From contig MU394073.1 in the NCBI GenBank assembly GCA_022578605.1, positions 434,001 through 498,000 of the forward strand: a stretch of DNA of 64,000 nt, in the 5' to 3' direction. Below, in pieces: positions 24,160 to 36,519 of the stretch. Numbering within the stretch: the first letter of the stretch is position 1; each line of letters opens with the position of its first letter. Origin of the DNA: Camillea tinctor. Its lineage: Eukaryota; Ascomycota; Sordariomycetes; Xylariales; Xylariaceae. The notes beneath the pieces were generated by a model. The model did not search any database. It saw only the letters and a program-made list of their open reading frames with translations, and was not told the DNA's origin. The translations under genes were made by a program, and so were the position numbers.

Positions 24160-25934
24160 CTAAAAAGTAAGCCCGTCTGCATCCAACCCCTGACAAGCGT
24201 CTCCGCGGGGTTTGAACACCAAGTATGGGCCATCGTGCTGTCCAGCAATAACATCGTAGAGCTGGTACTCGTCCGGACGGGCTCTCCCATCTCTTCTCCT
24301 GGGAATTCCACCTCCAACCTCTCCCAACTTCCCCGGCGCTGACTCGAAGTTGAAATACCACAAAGTCTTGGCGATGATCAAGCTTGTTTCTAGGTAAGCC
24401 ATCGCTTTGCCCGCGCACCCACGGTATCCGATCGAGAACGGGCTGAACGCCTCGCTCATGACTTTCCTATGCGTTTCCTGCGTTTCGGAAGCCAGCCACC
24501 TCTCGGGCTTGAAGGCGTAAGGGTCGGGGAAGTACTCCTCGTTGTGGTGGAGAGTGTACATGTTGACGCCCACCTGGGTTCCGGGCGGAATCACATGCCC
24601 GTCAACTACCAGCGGCTGGCCGTTGCTTTCCGCCGCGACCTCTCGCCAGAGCGTGCCGGGTACCGGTGGAGCGATGCGCAGGGCCTCATCAATGCAAGCA
24701 CGAAGATATTTGCAACTGGCCAATTTCGGGCCGGCTTGGATCTCGGAGTTATTGCTAAATGTAGAGCGGATCTCATCAACTAATCTTTGGTAGCACTTTG
24801 GGTTCCGCGACAAGTAGAAAAATAAGGCACATGTGCCTGCTGCCGTTGAAAAGGCGCCTGTATCCTTGCGTAAGCATCGGTTCGGTCTCATCAGGAAATC
24901 GTATGTGGGGTTGTCAAACCTGCAGGGAAAAAGACCATAGCTTCGGACCAGATTTCGCTTGCACGAATGGCCTCCCCCTCGCTGTTAGCTTCCGAGGCGA
25001 TGGAATACAGGTCATATCGGACGTGCTTGTCCTCGGAAGATCGGGTTATGATCATCTTCTCGAGCAGCCGCTTTCATCGTTCTCGCGCATCGCTAGAGAA
25101 GTAGGATAGCAGGGAGAAGACGCGAAGCTGCTGCAGTCTGAAGTACTGCATGCGCACATTCGCGAGATGGTTCGCGAGGAACATGCCTTGGATCATCCAG
25201 CGGTAGCTAGGGTCGGTCTGGAGACGCAGACGGAATCCCAAGCTGAGCAGGGCAATGATATCACACGCAAGGTAGGCTACCCGGTCCGTAATGTTCACCG
25301 GTTTCGCATCTTTGGAGCATAGAGACAGGTATTTGATAAATAAATCGATCTGCTCTGTCATGGTGGGCTCGAAAATCCGCATAGATCGGTCGTTGAGGGC
25401 TTGCCCGACAATCTTGCGCTTGACGCTATGGGATGGTTTGTCAATAACCGTAAAGAGGCTGTAGACGCCGGGAGACTGCACGGTAGAAAGATACACGTGG
25501 GATTTCACGATATTATCGTTGTCATAAATATCTGTCTCTGGTTAGTAGAGGTCCATGATGGCGATAGGACACAAAAAGAAAATGCTACAACACGTGTATA
25601 ATTAACCATGTAGTGCTTTTGCAGAGTTGAAAAGTAGCTTATTGGGGCCATTTCGAATGACAGAACCGTATTTACGATGGTCTCGCTGCGTAACCAGATG
25701 GAGACACTTTTGCATGGAGAAATATCCATTGTAGGCATCTGATAGCTTAGCACCTAGAGGTCCTGGATAAGACCTTAAGGGGAGCAGTAGAAGTCGGTAG
25801 CTGAAGACTACGATGGCCTTCGCATACTATCGTCAATAACAAGCCGGTATCTAATTAGTTGGGGTTCTTACATAGGCAATGAAGGGGAAAGCAGCATAAG
25901 CTGCAATGACCTTGAGGCTATCGAGAAACGCCAT
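24160..25934 (-). pseudogene. Cytochrome P450 monooxygenase with one in-frame stop
   Basis: A haem-thiolate monooxygenase of a fungal secondary-metabolism/detoxification type. Exons 25934-25872, 25817-25607, 25531-24920 and 24857-24160 give 527 codons in one frame. It opens with a hydrophobic anchor (MAFLDSLKVIAAYAAFPFIA), then a proline-rich hinge (SYPGPLGAKL), RNGPNKLLFNS, the I-helix region near FFPAGAFSTA, the ExxR motif in DEALRIAPP, FKPERW, and the haem loop FSIGYRGCAGKAM with its cysteine ligand. Two oddities. A TGA at 25074-25076 (codon 244) interrupts exon 3 between the F/G region and the I-helix; no splice sites that would remove it are visible. The acceptor for the first intron is ambiguous (25818, or 9 bases upstream). 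Either the gene is broken or the stop is an error; the catalytic half downstream looks well preserved, so any loss is recent. It has no biosynthetic neighbours. Confidence 0.82.
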
Positions 25935-26300
25935 CTTCAGTCTGACATGAATAGGATTTTTCAAGTCCAGGCCAGCTGGAAAGGGAAGAAAAACCAAACC
26001 TGCTTTGCTCCATCCTCTTGATGATTGCAAAGTCGTGGAGTTCTTGGTTTAGAAGTGCCTTACACGCAAGGTAGGTAGACATGCACCAACATGTGTTTCC
26101 TCTTTTAAAAGGGTGTAGCATGATTGGGTGCCGTAAGTAACACATAAATGCAGATATCATAGTTGGTGTGGGTTGCGTAGATACAGGCCGGGATCTTAGC
26201 CACCGGCCGGCAAGACAGAACAACTCGTACATACGGCGCGTAATACTCTTACTATAACTTATACCTAAAGCTCTGGATCCTCATGCGAGGATGTCCCCTG
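25935..26300. other. Probable promoter region of the P450 gene
   Basis: Sequence upstream of the P450 ATG at 25932-25934, before composition drops sharply. No binding site could be assigned with confidence. Confidence 0.35.
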
Positions 26301-28900
26301 CTTCGTAGAAGATGCACACACCAATAACATATAACAAATATGTTCTGACCGAAAGTCTCTTTTTAAGTAAAATACACCTTAAAGTAGGCCCGTGTACCAC
26401 ACACAGCATATTTTTGAGATACAGCATATATTTAGCGAGCCCGCTATATACACTAGGACTGGATAATGACTGTAATCAAGAAATCTTATGTTTCCTTCAT
26501 GCTTATATTGTATGTTCTTAGCGTCCCAAACATTCATACTGGCAGTACAAAATGATACTGAGCAGTAGATAAAAAACCCCCATGTTCTCAACTATGTATA
26601 CTCAACTCGTTCAACGCAATGCGTAGTCTGAAGTAATTGTGCTGACGACTGACTTAAATCAGATCCTCCACGGATGCTATACTAGCCTAGTGCCCTAGTT
26701 ACCGTTCCTCTAGTAGCTTTCAACTTTACAATTTATAAGTGCCTCCTAATAGATTAATATTTATCTTATAGCTCGTATTACTAACTATAACACTGACTAA
26801 AACAAGAAACGTTACGCAGTAAGTTGATTAAATAAAGAGACATATGGGTTTAGATTTGGTTTAGTTCTAGTATTCGTTTTATTTAAAGGGGCATCCTAAT
26901 TGTTCTCGAGCCCATATGCGTGTTCCTCGTATTTACTCTATGAGCGAAAGATGCTTTTGACTGGCTTAGTGTAGTCTATACAGTGCTTTGAGTAGTATGC
27001 TAAACACTAAGGTTAATATAAGGGCCTATAAAACATTAATTATTAAGAGATATTTTATACTTTTATTATGTTGTATAGATTTGCTACATTATTCTCTTTT
27101 AGAAACTTTACCAGACTAGATTATGCATTTTTCTAAACGATCTAGTTTTGTGCTTTACATAGTAAAACCTGTAGAAGATATCAATGTGTCTAAAATGAGC
27201 TTATTTCTGAACATAGTTCTGTTGGTCTCTACAAGTAAAAACAAAATTGCTATATTTCTAATAGTCTTACATGTCGCTCCTAGGACTAACTACGGTTCCT
27301 AGACTGTGGAATTACCATATACAGAACTTTGAAGGTTCAAATGTCATAGAGAAGCATTTAGAGAAATCCAACATGGTATTTCTGAAGCAATATCGAAAAG
27401 ACTTTGTTATTGGTTAATGTATTGATATATTGAACTTTGCACTCTATGAGATTAAGCTTTGCTTGGGCATGAAAGCAAGGTGTGCCCTTCTCAACCTTTC
27501 TCTATATATGATATCATTTATGTGTGGACTACCTATTTACACGTATATGTTCGATAAAAATGATATATCGCCCGGCACCATGATGGCATGGGACGATCGA
27601 GAGTGCATAGAATGAAATGTATTAGCCCAGGAGAGAGTCTAGGAGGAGGACGGAAGCCCTGATGTATACATACATAATAGTTCGTACTTTCTTAGGAAGA
27701 AAGAAACTATTTTCAATTGTAGATCGTGGGTATTTATAACTCTAGTCTCATACATTAAGATTGTGACTGCATACTTAAATATTTTGCTGGATTCCCTGTG
27801 ATAGTATGATTATTAGGTGGGCTCAACAGATGGTAGGCTATCTTCATGATAGGTAGATATGGAACAAGGTATAGTTGATCATGTCTCCATATTTAAGAAA
27901 TATGAAATCTATCGAAGGAATTAATATCTCAACACGGAATGATAAACTACCCACTAATTCTAGTACGAAAAGATCCTATGCTCCTTGGGGATCATGACAA
28001 GATGACTCGGAGGTGATATAGATGACCCGACTACTTGTAGCACTATCCGTTCATTATTGATGATCTGGTATACGCACATCTATCATCTTTGAAATACGAT
28101 GCATAATGTCACGGGAGGTCCTAGTAAGAACCTAGATAATGTCGATGCTGTTGTATGGTCTAGTATATCGCTCTTGATACACAAAGACGTGACAAGTCTA
28201 CACTAGAAATGATGAATAGAGATCATTGTCCTCATATCAAAAGTGAAAATACAGATGATCTCTAGACACCGTGCAATCAGACATTATGGATGGAGACTAA
28301 ACTTGATATATAGGTACTTATATCTTCATATATTCTACCCATCCTCCTAACTATACAGAGATTAGAAATACTTCTCATATCATTTATATTTGGAAGTCTT
28401 GTAAACTAAATTAGTAGGTAGAGCTAATGTCAACGAGTGATGTAATGATACCTATGAATAGAGTAAAGAAGAAAAACAAGAAAGATGGATTATTATTCGT
28501 GACCTTTGTTAGGGTATCCGGTATTAAACTTAATGTGATATAATGCTGGTGTATACTTTAGTGTAACGAAAAGACACGCAAGTATATTCCAGCGAAAGGT
28601 GAGTATAATAATGAAAAATTCAAAGGGTTCAATAGGAAAGAACACGGACGCAGCTGTATCACTACAGGCATTGATTGATGTATAAGTTGGCTCCGAAATC
28701 GCCCATCGACATGATCGTGTTGCTTACCGGGGCTAACCGTTTACTTCCGATATTTGAAGAATGAGGATCCTAGTTTAGGCATACATAATTTTGGGGGGAG
28801 TTGAACATAGAAAAAGAATCTTATTGGCCAAGCAATGCAGAAGATCGTGAGTATTAGTCTGGGGGATAAAAAGCCGTGGCTTTAATTGCGCTACCGTACG
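26300..28900. other. AT-rich, coding-poor island
   Basis: Composition here is far from that of the neighbouring genes: at 27001-27120 I count 28 G+C of 120 bases, against 39 of 60 at 39781-39840 inside SIL1. Every frame is densely broken by stops and no open frame exceeds about 70 codons. TpA-rich words are frequent. This is what RIP-affected transposon relics look like in filamentous ascomycetes, but I could not identify the parent element or find terminal repeats. Confidence 0.6.
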
Positions 28901-31900
28901 AAGCACATTCGCGGATTACCCCCTTTAGATATAATACCCCGAACACCGACGTCTAGTTATATCATTCTTTTTGAAGCCCATTTGCCCAACATATTGCCCA
29001 GCTAGAAATGTTCAGATTTGACAGGTCCGGGGTTGTTCCACATTGCTGTTCCTGGGTTCTGGTGTGCACAGCTCATCCCCACCTCTGGGAAGACCGGGGA
29101 GATCGGGAAGATCGAGGGAGGAGGGGGGCGATGGGGAAGCAGCGTTTGATCGCTTCGGAAGATATATTTCTAAGAAGGAGTGAAACAGCCAGTAAATTAT
29201 GAGTGAAGAGTGTCTATATGGTTATGCAATGTGTAAATGTATATTCATCCGTGGAAAACGACGTCATTGGTACTGAAGTTAGGTATCACGAGCTCACGAG
29301 CAGAAGAGCCCTGTTTAAGACTTACTCACCGAAGGTGAAGATTACATATCATATGGAGAGCCTTATAATAATATTATGGACCACAGCACAAGGCTCTTTT
29401 CACATAATCCACATGTGGGCAATTCCAATTCGGAAATTCAATAACTGAACGCTAGATACGCAAATAGATTAAAAAGAAAAAAAAAGTCTTTCAATATTAT
29501 GTAGCTGGGTCAGCCTCTAGTTTTGGGTACTATGCCATATCCATGCTGCTATGGACGCAGCCTTTGTTCTTATTCTGCATCTGCCGTGAATAGTGGATAA
29601 ATAATAGTAACAAAGAAAGCGTTTGTCCGAGGTCTGTCTTACGTTGCGTGGCTCAGCGCTTCCTTCGGAGGTGATTTTTGGTGTGGCATCCCTTTCTCCT
29701 TCTTCCTCCCTCTCTCTCTTTCAAGGCTGAAAGCATTGGAACTTGCGTGAAAAAGGTACTTGCCAGATTCTATACACCACATAGGCTGCTAGGTTAGTTG
29801 GCAAGGTGACGTTTACCCGAACGAGGTACATGCGATGTAACGATGGAAAAGACGTGGCTGGTTCGATGGCGACTTCGATGGCCGTGCAAAGCCCGATTTG
29901 GACAACGCAAATGATCCACCGACTCTTTTAGGCGATTGGGTGGTAACGTGTGGACACCAGTCACACGAGTTATTCCTGGGATTTGGAAAGGAGGGGAGAG
30001 ATGGGCGGGAGGGAAGAGGTTCTAAACTTCTTTTTTTTTTTATGTATCAATGTATGGATTATAGTTTAGTAGATATTAATAGGGCTGGTGAGTAGCTGGT
30101 AGGTAAGTAGGCTGGCTGGACAAGCTGATATGTAGGTAAGATATCTAATAAGAATACAAATTATCGATTCAGCTAACCTCATGTAGGGGAGGGGGCTGCA
30201 GGGCACGGTCAATGTTGGATGGATACCTGTGTTATCAATTACCTAGGTCGTTTATATCAATAGAGAATATTGAGGTACCTATAAAAGGCTGATGGATGTG
30301 TTTTCTTGGAGTATGCAGGTTATCTACGGAGTAGGTTGAGTGTATATATATATGTAGAGTACACTATATGCAGATACTGTAGGACGGTCGGGGAAGAAAA
30401 AGAAAAAGGAAGAAGAAAAACCGAAAAAGGTAGTCTTTAATTCAATGAAGAGGATGAATGTTTGGGTCAAAATATGCATAACGTCAATGAATAGTGACAT
30501 GGCTTCCACCCTCCATATTCAAGTACATGTAAGCTACACTACACCACCCACACCTACATTATCCTACCTACATAGCACAATATATACATTACTACATCTC
30601 TAAGTAGAGGGCTGGCAGGTGGTGGTCTATTCCTTCTGTGCCGCACTTAAAGTATGAATAACAATAATCAAGAAGGACGCATTTCTTCTTACCTTACTAC
30701 GTATACGTATAACTTATAAAACTGACTTTAATAGGTAGGGGGGGGGGACCGGGGGAATGGGACGTAGGCAGGGATTGGGGGTTGTCTTTTGTTGGTGGCT
30801 CATTTTACGAACAAAGACTGGCTTTTTATGTACAGTTGTAGGCAGGTATCTTCATTATGCCAACTGCCATGATTGGTTAGATTTCAAGACAAATCGCCGA
30901 CTATCGAAAGGCCATCTTGGCTGCCCATTGGTCAACTGCATCAGCCACGAAAGCTGCTTGACCCCCTCTCTACCCACACTGATTCCATCATCATCATCAG
31001 AGCTGGAAACACGCTAGATCTGCACAGCCACCTTGTCTCTTTTGAAGAAATAAACGCACGTCATTTTACGAGATTTTGTTGGTTGGTAGGTATCATTTTG
31101 CGGCTCTTGATCACTTTTACTTTACATTATTCTAGGTACGAGGAAAAAAAAGGGTTATGTTTCCTAACCAGCCACACGCTTTGCTTACCTGATCTTAGCT
31201 GTATTTATAAAATGGTACGAGTACTTTTGACACTGAGAATTGAGTAATGGCTATGGTAGTGTAAATGCATGTTGTTGCCTTCAAGTTTAAGGAGGCATGT
31301 ACACGTAAGTACCTTAGTACATACATACAAGGCTACGTGTAAAGGGACATTCTCAACCAGTCGTCACATTATTACATTGTAACTTTGGTTTTAGTTAACC
31401 GCAACATCAAATTTGATAAGACGTGGATTGGTGAAAAGAAGAAAAAGAAAAGGAAAAAGGAAAAGTAAAAGGAAAAAGCAAAAAGAAAGCTTAGACCTTT
31501 TACTCACCAAAACTAGGTACCTAGGTATCTATAGGTATGTTGAGGCATAGGCTACAGAACTTTAGGTACTTTGCAAGTAGGACGGTGTACCTATGTGCAA
31601 CTTAAAGGTATTTACGTTAATACTGACAAAGGCAAAGAGAGCCCTGGAGAGAAATGGGGAAAATGAAAGAAAAGAAACGAAAAGAAAACTGGGTCTCATC
31701 AGCCCTCAGCCATCATCATCAGCCATCCAATCTGTGCTCCATAATAAACATCAGGTACTCTGTACTAGATACTTTACTTACCTAGGTACCTACACAGCTA
31801 CGGAGTACCTACTAAGTAGGCATGTAGGTTAGTTAGGTACCTCACCATCACCGAAAGAAAAGAAAAAAAAAGCTTGGAAGTCGCCTCCGCCTCTTTTTTT

Positions 31901-32437
31901 TTTTTTTAAGTCATAGCCAAGATGGTGTAGGTAAGTAAGTTGACCCACCTTTTTCCCCCTTCCCAGCCGAACCCACCTGCACCACCACACTTGACGTTTC
32001 CCCCAAGCACCTTTTTCCCTTGCTCATCCACAACCTATCTTTGTTCTTTGCGGCTCAGTCATTCATCGTCAACATAAGCTATTCTCTGTCGCGACGACCT
32101 TCTCATTCTCTTATCTTTGATACTTCCTCTTTTTTGACTGAATTATACCCTATATTGCCTCATCATCCCTTCAATGCTATCCTAATCCACCCAACCAAAC
32201 CCAATTCCCCCCTTCAAAGAGCTCACCATTCGACGCGGCACACCGCGATCATCAACAACGCCTTCATCACCAACAGCCACGGTCTTCAGCCACACGTCCA
32301 TCCAGCCTTATCACCTAGAAGCTTGACGATGTGTTGTTGATGCGCGATAGCTTCGTTCGCGTCTTCTCCTCGTCTGTTCCGAGCAATTTTCTTGTAGGGA
32401 CCTCAATCGCGCCCTTGGTCATCTTTTGCCTAAACTC
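28901..32437. other. Intergenic region leading to the C2H2 factor
   Basis: Composition returns to moderate. Holds low-complexity words (TAGGTA/TACCTA clusters near 31517-31540 and 31780-31840), G and T homopolymers, and from about 31900 a pyrimidine-rich stretch that is probably the promoter and leader of the C2H2 gene. No other gene recognised. Confidence 0.5.
32329..32437 (+). promoter_or_regulatory. Leader with upstream ATGs before the C2H2 factor
   Basis: An ATG at 32329 opens a three-codon frame whose TGA overlaps the next ATG (TGATG at 32338-32342). The second frame, from 32340, is out of phase with the main ATG at 32438 and stays open past it to about 32579. If both are in the mature leader they should lower initiation at the main ATG. 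A leader intron would remove this effect. Confidence 0.4.
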
Positions 32438-34426
32438 ATGGCGTCCGAAAAAGGTCCTGTCGCAACAGAAGCCCCGCCCTTCCCATCGACCGCTCCTCAA
32501 CCTCAACTATCACCACCCCAAGCTTCTCTATCTGTTGAGTCGTTGGCGGCCGAGGCTGCTCGTGCGACCCAGTCATTGAAGAGGCAGCGGGAGAGCACGC
32601 CGACATCACCTTCTTCCGTGCTACAGTCTCTCAATTCCGACTTGTCGCCCTCCAAGGTAGCTAGGAGACAGTCGCCTGCGCCCTTGACCGGTGCTGCAGC
32701 TGTGGAGGAGGAACAGCGTAAGAAAGACGAGCAGTTCAAGTTGCAGGTTTCTGGTGCCAGTGAAAACCCTGCCTTTAGAGCACAGTCCGCACTTATGTCA
32801 GCGAGCGCTCTCGCCATGAGTCGCCCCCAGGAGGCCCCCTCGACGGGTGATTCGACGGGTGATGCACAGTCTACCGTCCCTCCTCCTGTAACAATTCCGA
32901 TGCCGACGGTTGTGGATTCCGATCCCAAGCCGGACGTGAGTCCCCAGAGCGCCACTAGCCTGGCGAGTTTGGGCGTTGGTGTTGGCGCGTCAGTCTCGAC
33001 CAGCCCGGGGCCTATGGAACTTGATGGACGAAGTAGCCAGACAGGGTTCGGGACGCAGCCACCGGCTCAGATGGAAGAGAAGGGAGGCACGTCACTCACA
33101 TATCCGGGGATACTGCCCCCTAACTCAAACATGCCGGCTCCTCCCACACGCGGAATAAGTGTACCTATAACGCCGAACGCCCAAACCACACCGAGGTCGC
33201 CAAATTCGAAGAAGCACAAATGCCCTTACTGTGAGACGGAGTTCACGCGCCACCATAACCTGAAGAGCCATCTCTTGACACACAGTCAAGAAAAGCCTTA
33301 TGTCTGCCAGACATGTCAGATGCGGTTCCGGCGCCTTCACGACTTGAAACGTCATACCAAGCTGCATACGGGAGAAAAGCCTCATGTGTGCCCCAAGTGC
33401 GACCGGAAGTTCGCGCGTGGTGATGCTCTTGCACGGCATAGTAAAGGCCCCGGTGGTTGCGTGGGCCGCAGGAGTAGCTTAGGAAGCTATCTTGGCGAGG
33501 ATGACCCCGAGGGTGTAAGTCATCTTGAAGGGGATGACTCGGCGATGGCTGGCGTCGTTTACGACGGCACTACAAATCCGGCAGATATGACAGAAGAGGA
33601 GAGACAGCGCCTCAACCTGCCTAGTATAAAAGCTCAACATGTTCAAGGTAACGATACTCTACTCAATGCGTATTCCGCGCACTCACCAACATTTGTCTCT
33701 CCAGGCACTAATACAGGCCGGTTATTTCCACCAAATATAGATCGAGGTTCAGCGAGTTCCAACGCCTCACATACTCCTGGGACGAGCATCTCGTCATTGC
33801 CAATTGGCGCTGGTAACCCCAATTCCATATATGCACAAAGCACCATGACCGAAAGCCCCAAGCCTTTGAGTCCATCTGGGCTTCAGGGCCACGACCCCGC
33901 CAACATAAATAGACAACGCTCGCCGAGTTTGACAGCGCAGTTTCAACAACAGCACTTTGGTCGTCCGCAGTCAGACCGGCATACCCCCCCAGGTTCGTAT
34001 TCTTGCTTACCTACTGCCACGTGGCTTGACACTGAGACATCATCAATCGCAGTGCCTGGATTCGCCGCTGCTGATGCCGCTAGGTACGCTGCCTCAGCAG
34101 CCATTGGCCAGGCTGGAGGAGCTGCTTCACAGCCTACCCCCGGCAGCGCTAACCAACAGATACTCGCTGGAGGGGTCGAGCACTCTCGTGCATCCAGCGG
34201 CCCAGGTCAGAATGGCGAGAGCGGTGACAGCTCAAGCAATAACATTTTCGCTACAGATCAAGGCATCTGGGCTTATATCCATAGCCTCGAGGAGCAGGTT
34301 AGACAGTTGAACGACCGAGTTCAGGCCATGGAGGCAACGGAAAGAGCTCAAGAGGAAAAGATCACTTACCTGACGAACGAAGTAACAACATTGCGGAACC
34401 AGGCCGACGCCAAGACGGAGAGCTGA
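32438..34426 (+). CDS. C2H2 zinc-finger transcription factor with C-terminal coiled coil
   Basis: A 662-residue nuclear factor read as one exon from the ATG at 32438 (an in-frame TTG lies upstream at 32426, but no ATG). Residues 1-250 are low-complexity, Ser/Pro/Ala-rich. Three consecutive fingers lie at about 258-343: KCPYCETEFTRHHNLKSHLL, then one beginning VCQTCQMRFRRLHDLKRH, then VCPKCDRKFARGDALARH, with TGEKPH-type linkers. The third finger ends in a variant GGC spacing rather than a second His. Residues about 610-655 form a predicted coiled coil (heptad-like Leu/Val/Gln), suited to dimerisation. A 60-nt stretch at 33993-34052 has GT...CTTGAC...CAG features and is divisible by three, so it could be an intron. 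Targets unknown; the finger layout is Crz1-like in style only. Confidence 0.88.
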   Translation: MASEKGPVATEAPPFPSTAPQPQLSPPQASLSVESLAAEAARATQSLKRQRESTPTSPSSVLQSLNSDLSPSKVARRQSPAPLTGAAAVEEEQRKKDEQFKLQVSGASENPAFRAQSALMSASALAMSRPQEAPSTGDSTGDAQSTVPPPVTIPMPTVVDSDPKPDVSPQSATSLASLGVGVGASVSTSPGPMELDGRSSQTGFGTQPPAQMEEKGGTSLTYPGILPPNSNMPAPPTRGISVPITPNAQTTPRSPNSKKHKCPYCETEFTRHHNLKSHLLTHSQEKPYVCQTCQMRFRRLHDLKRHTKLHTGEKPHVCPKCDRKFARGDALARHSKGPGGCVGRRSSLGSYLGEDDPEGVSHLEGDDSAMAGVVYDGTTNPADMTEEERQRLNLPSIKAQHVQGNDTLLNAYSAHSPTFVSPGTNTGRLFPPNIDRGSASSNASHTPGTSISSLPIGAGNPNSIYAQSTMTESPKPLSPSGLQGHDPANINRQRSPSLTAQFQQQHFGRPQSDRHTPPGSYSCLPTATWLDTETSSIAVPGFAAADAARYAASAAIGQAGGAASQPTPGSANQQILAGGVEHSRASSGPGQNGESGDSSSNNIFATDQGIWAYIHSLEEQVRQLNDRVQAMEATERAQEEKITYLTNEVTTLRNQADAKTES

Positions 34427-35660
34427 GAAGATGTACAAAATGGTTCATCCGTGTTTATCACTTTAGGGGATCTTGGGCTGGGGGGATGAGGTGGCAAAGG
34501 GAGAATCACCACTATGGTATGCGGTAGGGAGCATTGGGAAACGGTACTTTCTTTGACTCTTTGCTATCGTTATCCTATCGTCTTGATTACAGCGACTACG
34601 GATACGTCGTTTTCCAACGGTGGCGTTCTAGGTGGTTCTGTTCCAGACCCAAAAAAAAGCTGCTTTGCGTTTTATCTGGTTTTATTATTTTTTTTTTACC
34701 TTTTTTTTTATCTTAGCCCTCCATGCTATGTAAGTCTTTCGTTATATATTCCGGTGATATCCCAGTGGGGGTTCGGACACAAGTGAAGTCGGTGGAAATT
34801 ATTCGCATTTTTCTTTTCCGGTAACAGTCACTGTTATGTTTATCCGTGTACTATAAGCACAAGCACAGATAGAATTGCCCCGAGGCAGGACAAAAAAAGG
34901 GTGTTATTGCTACCTATCGCTATATTATTTAATCTATAAAAAATTTTCTTACACAAGTTAGATCTTGGTGCTCGTGTGGGTGCCTTTCGGAACAAGTTGT
35001 TAAGGGGTTTTCTCTTACTTACATATGTAGGTAACCTGCCATTACTCAGGTATCTACTTGAGGTCCACTAGGTATGGCTCATCCTATTTTGTTAATACCT
35101 TTTAAACACAATAGTAGGTGGCTAGAAAATTGAATAGGTGGCAAGTAATTACTTCCTCTATCTGTTTTACCTCTATGCTATTTAGTAGGTAATGTCTGGT
35201 ACCTACTGTGCGAGCCACAGAGGACTACTAGTTCTACCAGCGATATTCAAGGTTTGAGATGACCTCAGGACCTGCACGTTGGAGGGCCATACCTACCTAC
35301 CTACCTACCTACCTAAATCATATCAATGGAAAGTGGGGTATTATATTAATGACTTGAGTACCTAGGTAAGTACTATGTAGTACTGTACTACTAGTACATA
35401 GTATGTAGTACAGTAGCAGACTAGGATGAGGTGGTCTGTGCTCCGCTTGGAGCAGCAAACCCGCGCGCACACAAAAATTAAAAATTTCAGAAACTGTTTT
35501 TGGTCAAGTTCTTTTTAGCGAAACCTTTCGCAAATCGATCACCTACGCATTTCCTCAATTTCAACCCCCCCCCATCATCTCGAGTGTTCGCTCTTTGCCC
35601 ATCGTCATCGTACACCAGAAAGCGAATACTCTTCTTGATCAATACCAACAACCCGCAATC
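34427..35660. other. Intergenic between C2H2 factor and ribosomal protein S15
   Basis: Contains the 3' UTR of the factor, a (CTAC)n tract near 35291-35315, a palindromic segment at 35371-35403, and the S15 promoter with a C-rich pyrimidine tract near 35565-35580. Confidence 0.5.
35371..35403. repeat. Imperfect palindrome
   Basis: The 9-base arms TACTATGTA (35371-35379) and TACATAGTA (35395-35403) are perfect reverse complements. An inner pair, GTAGTAC (35377-35383) and GTACTAC (35385-35391), is also exact. It lies in the S15 upstream region; function unknown. Confidence 0.7.

Positions 35661-36519
<859 letters not shown>

Noticed and set aside
28050..28080. IDDLVYAH-like reading resembling a copia reverse-transcriptase motif
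   Set aside because: Only a few residues, with stops close by on both sides and no other retroelement motif nearby.
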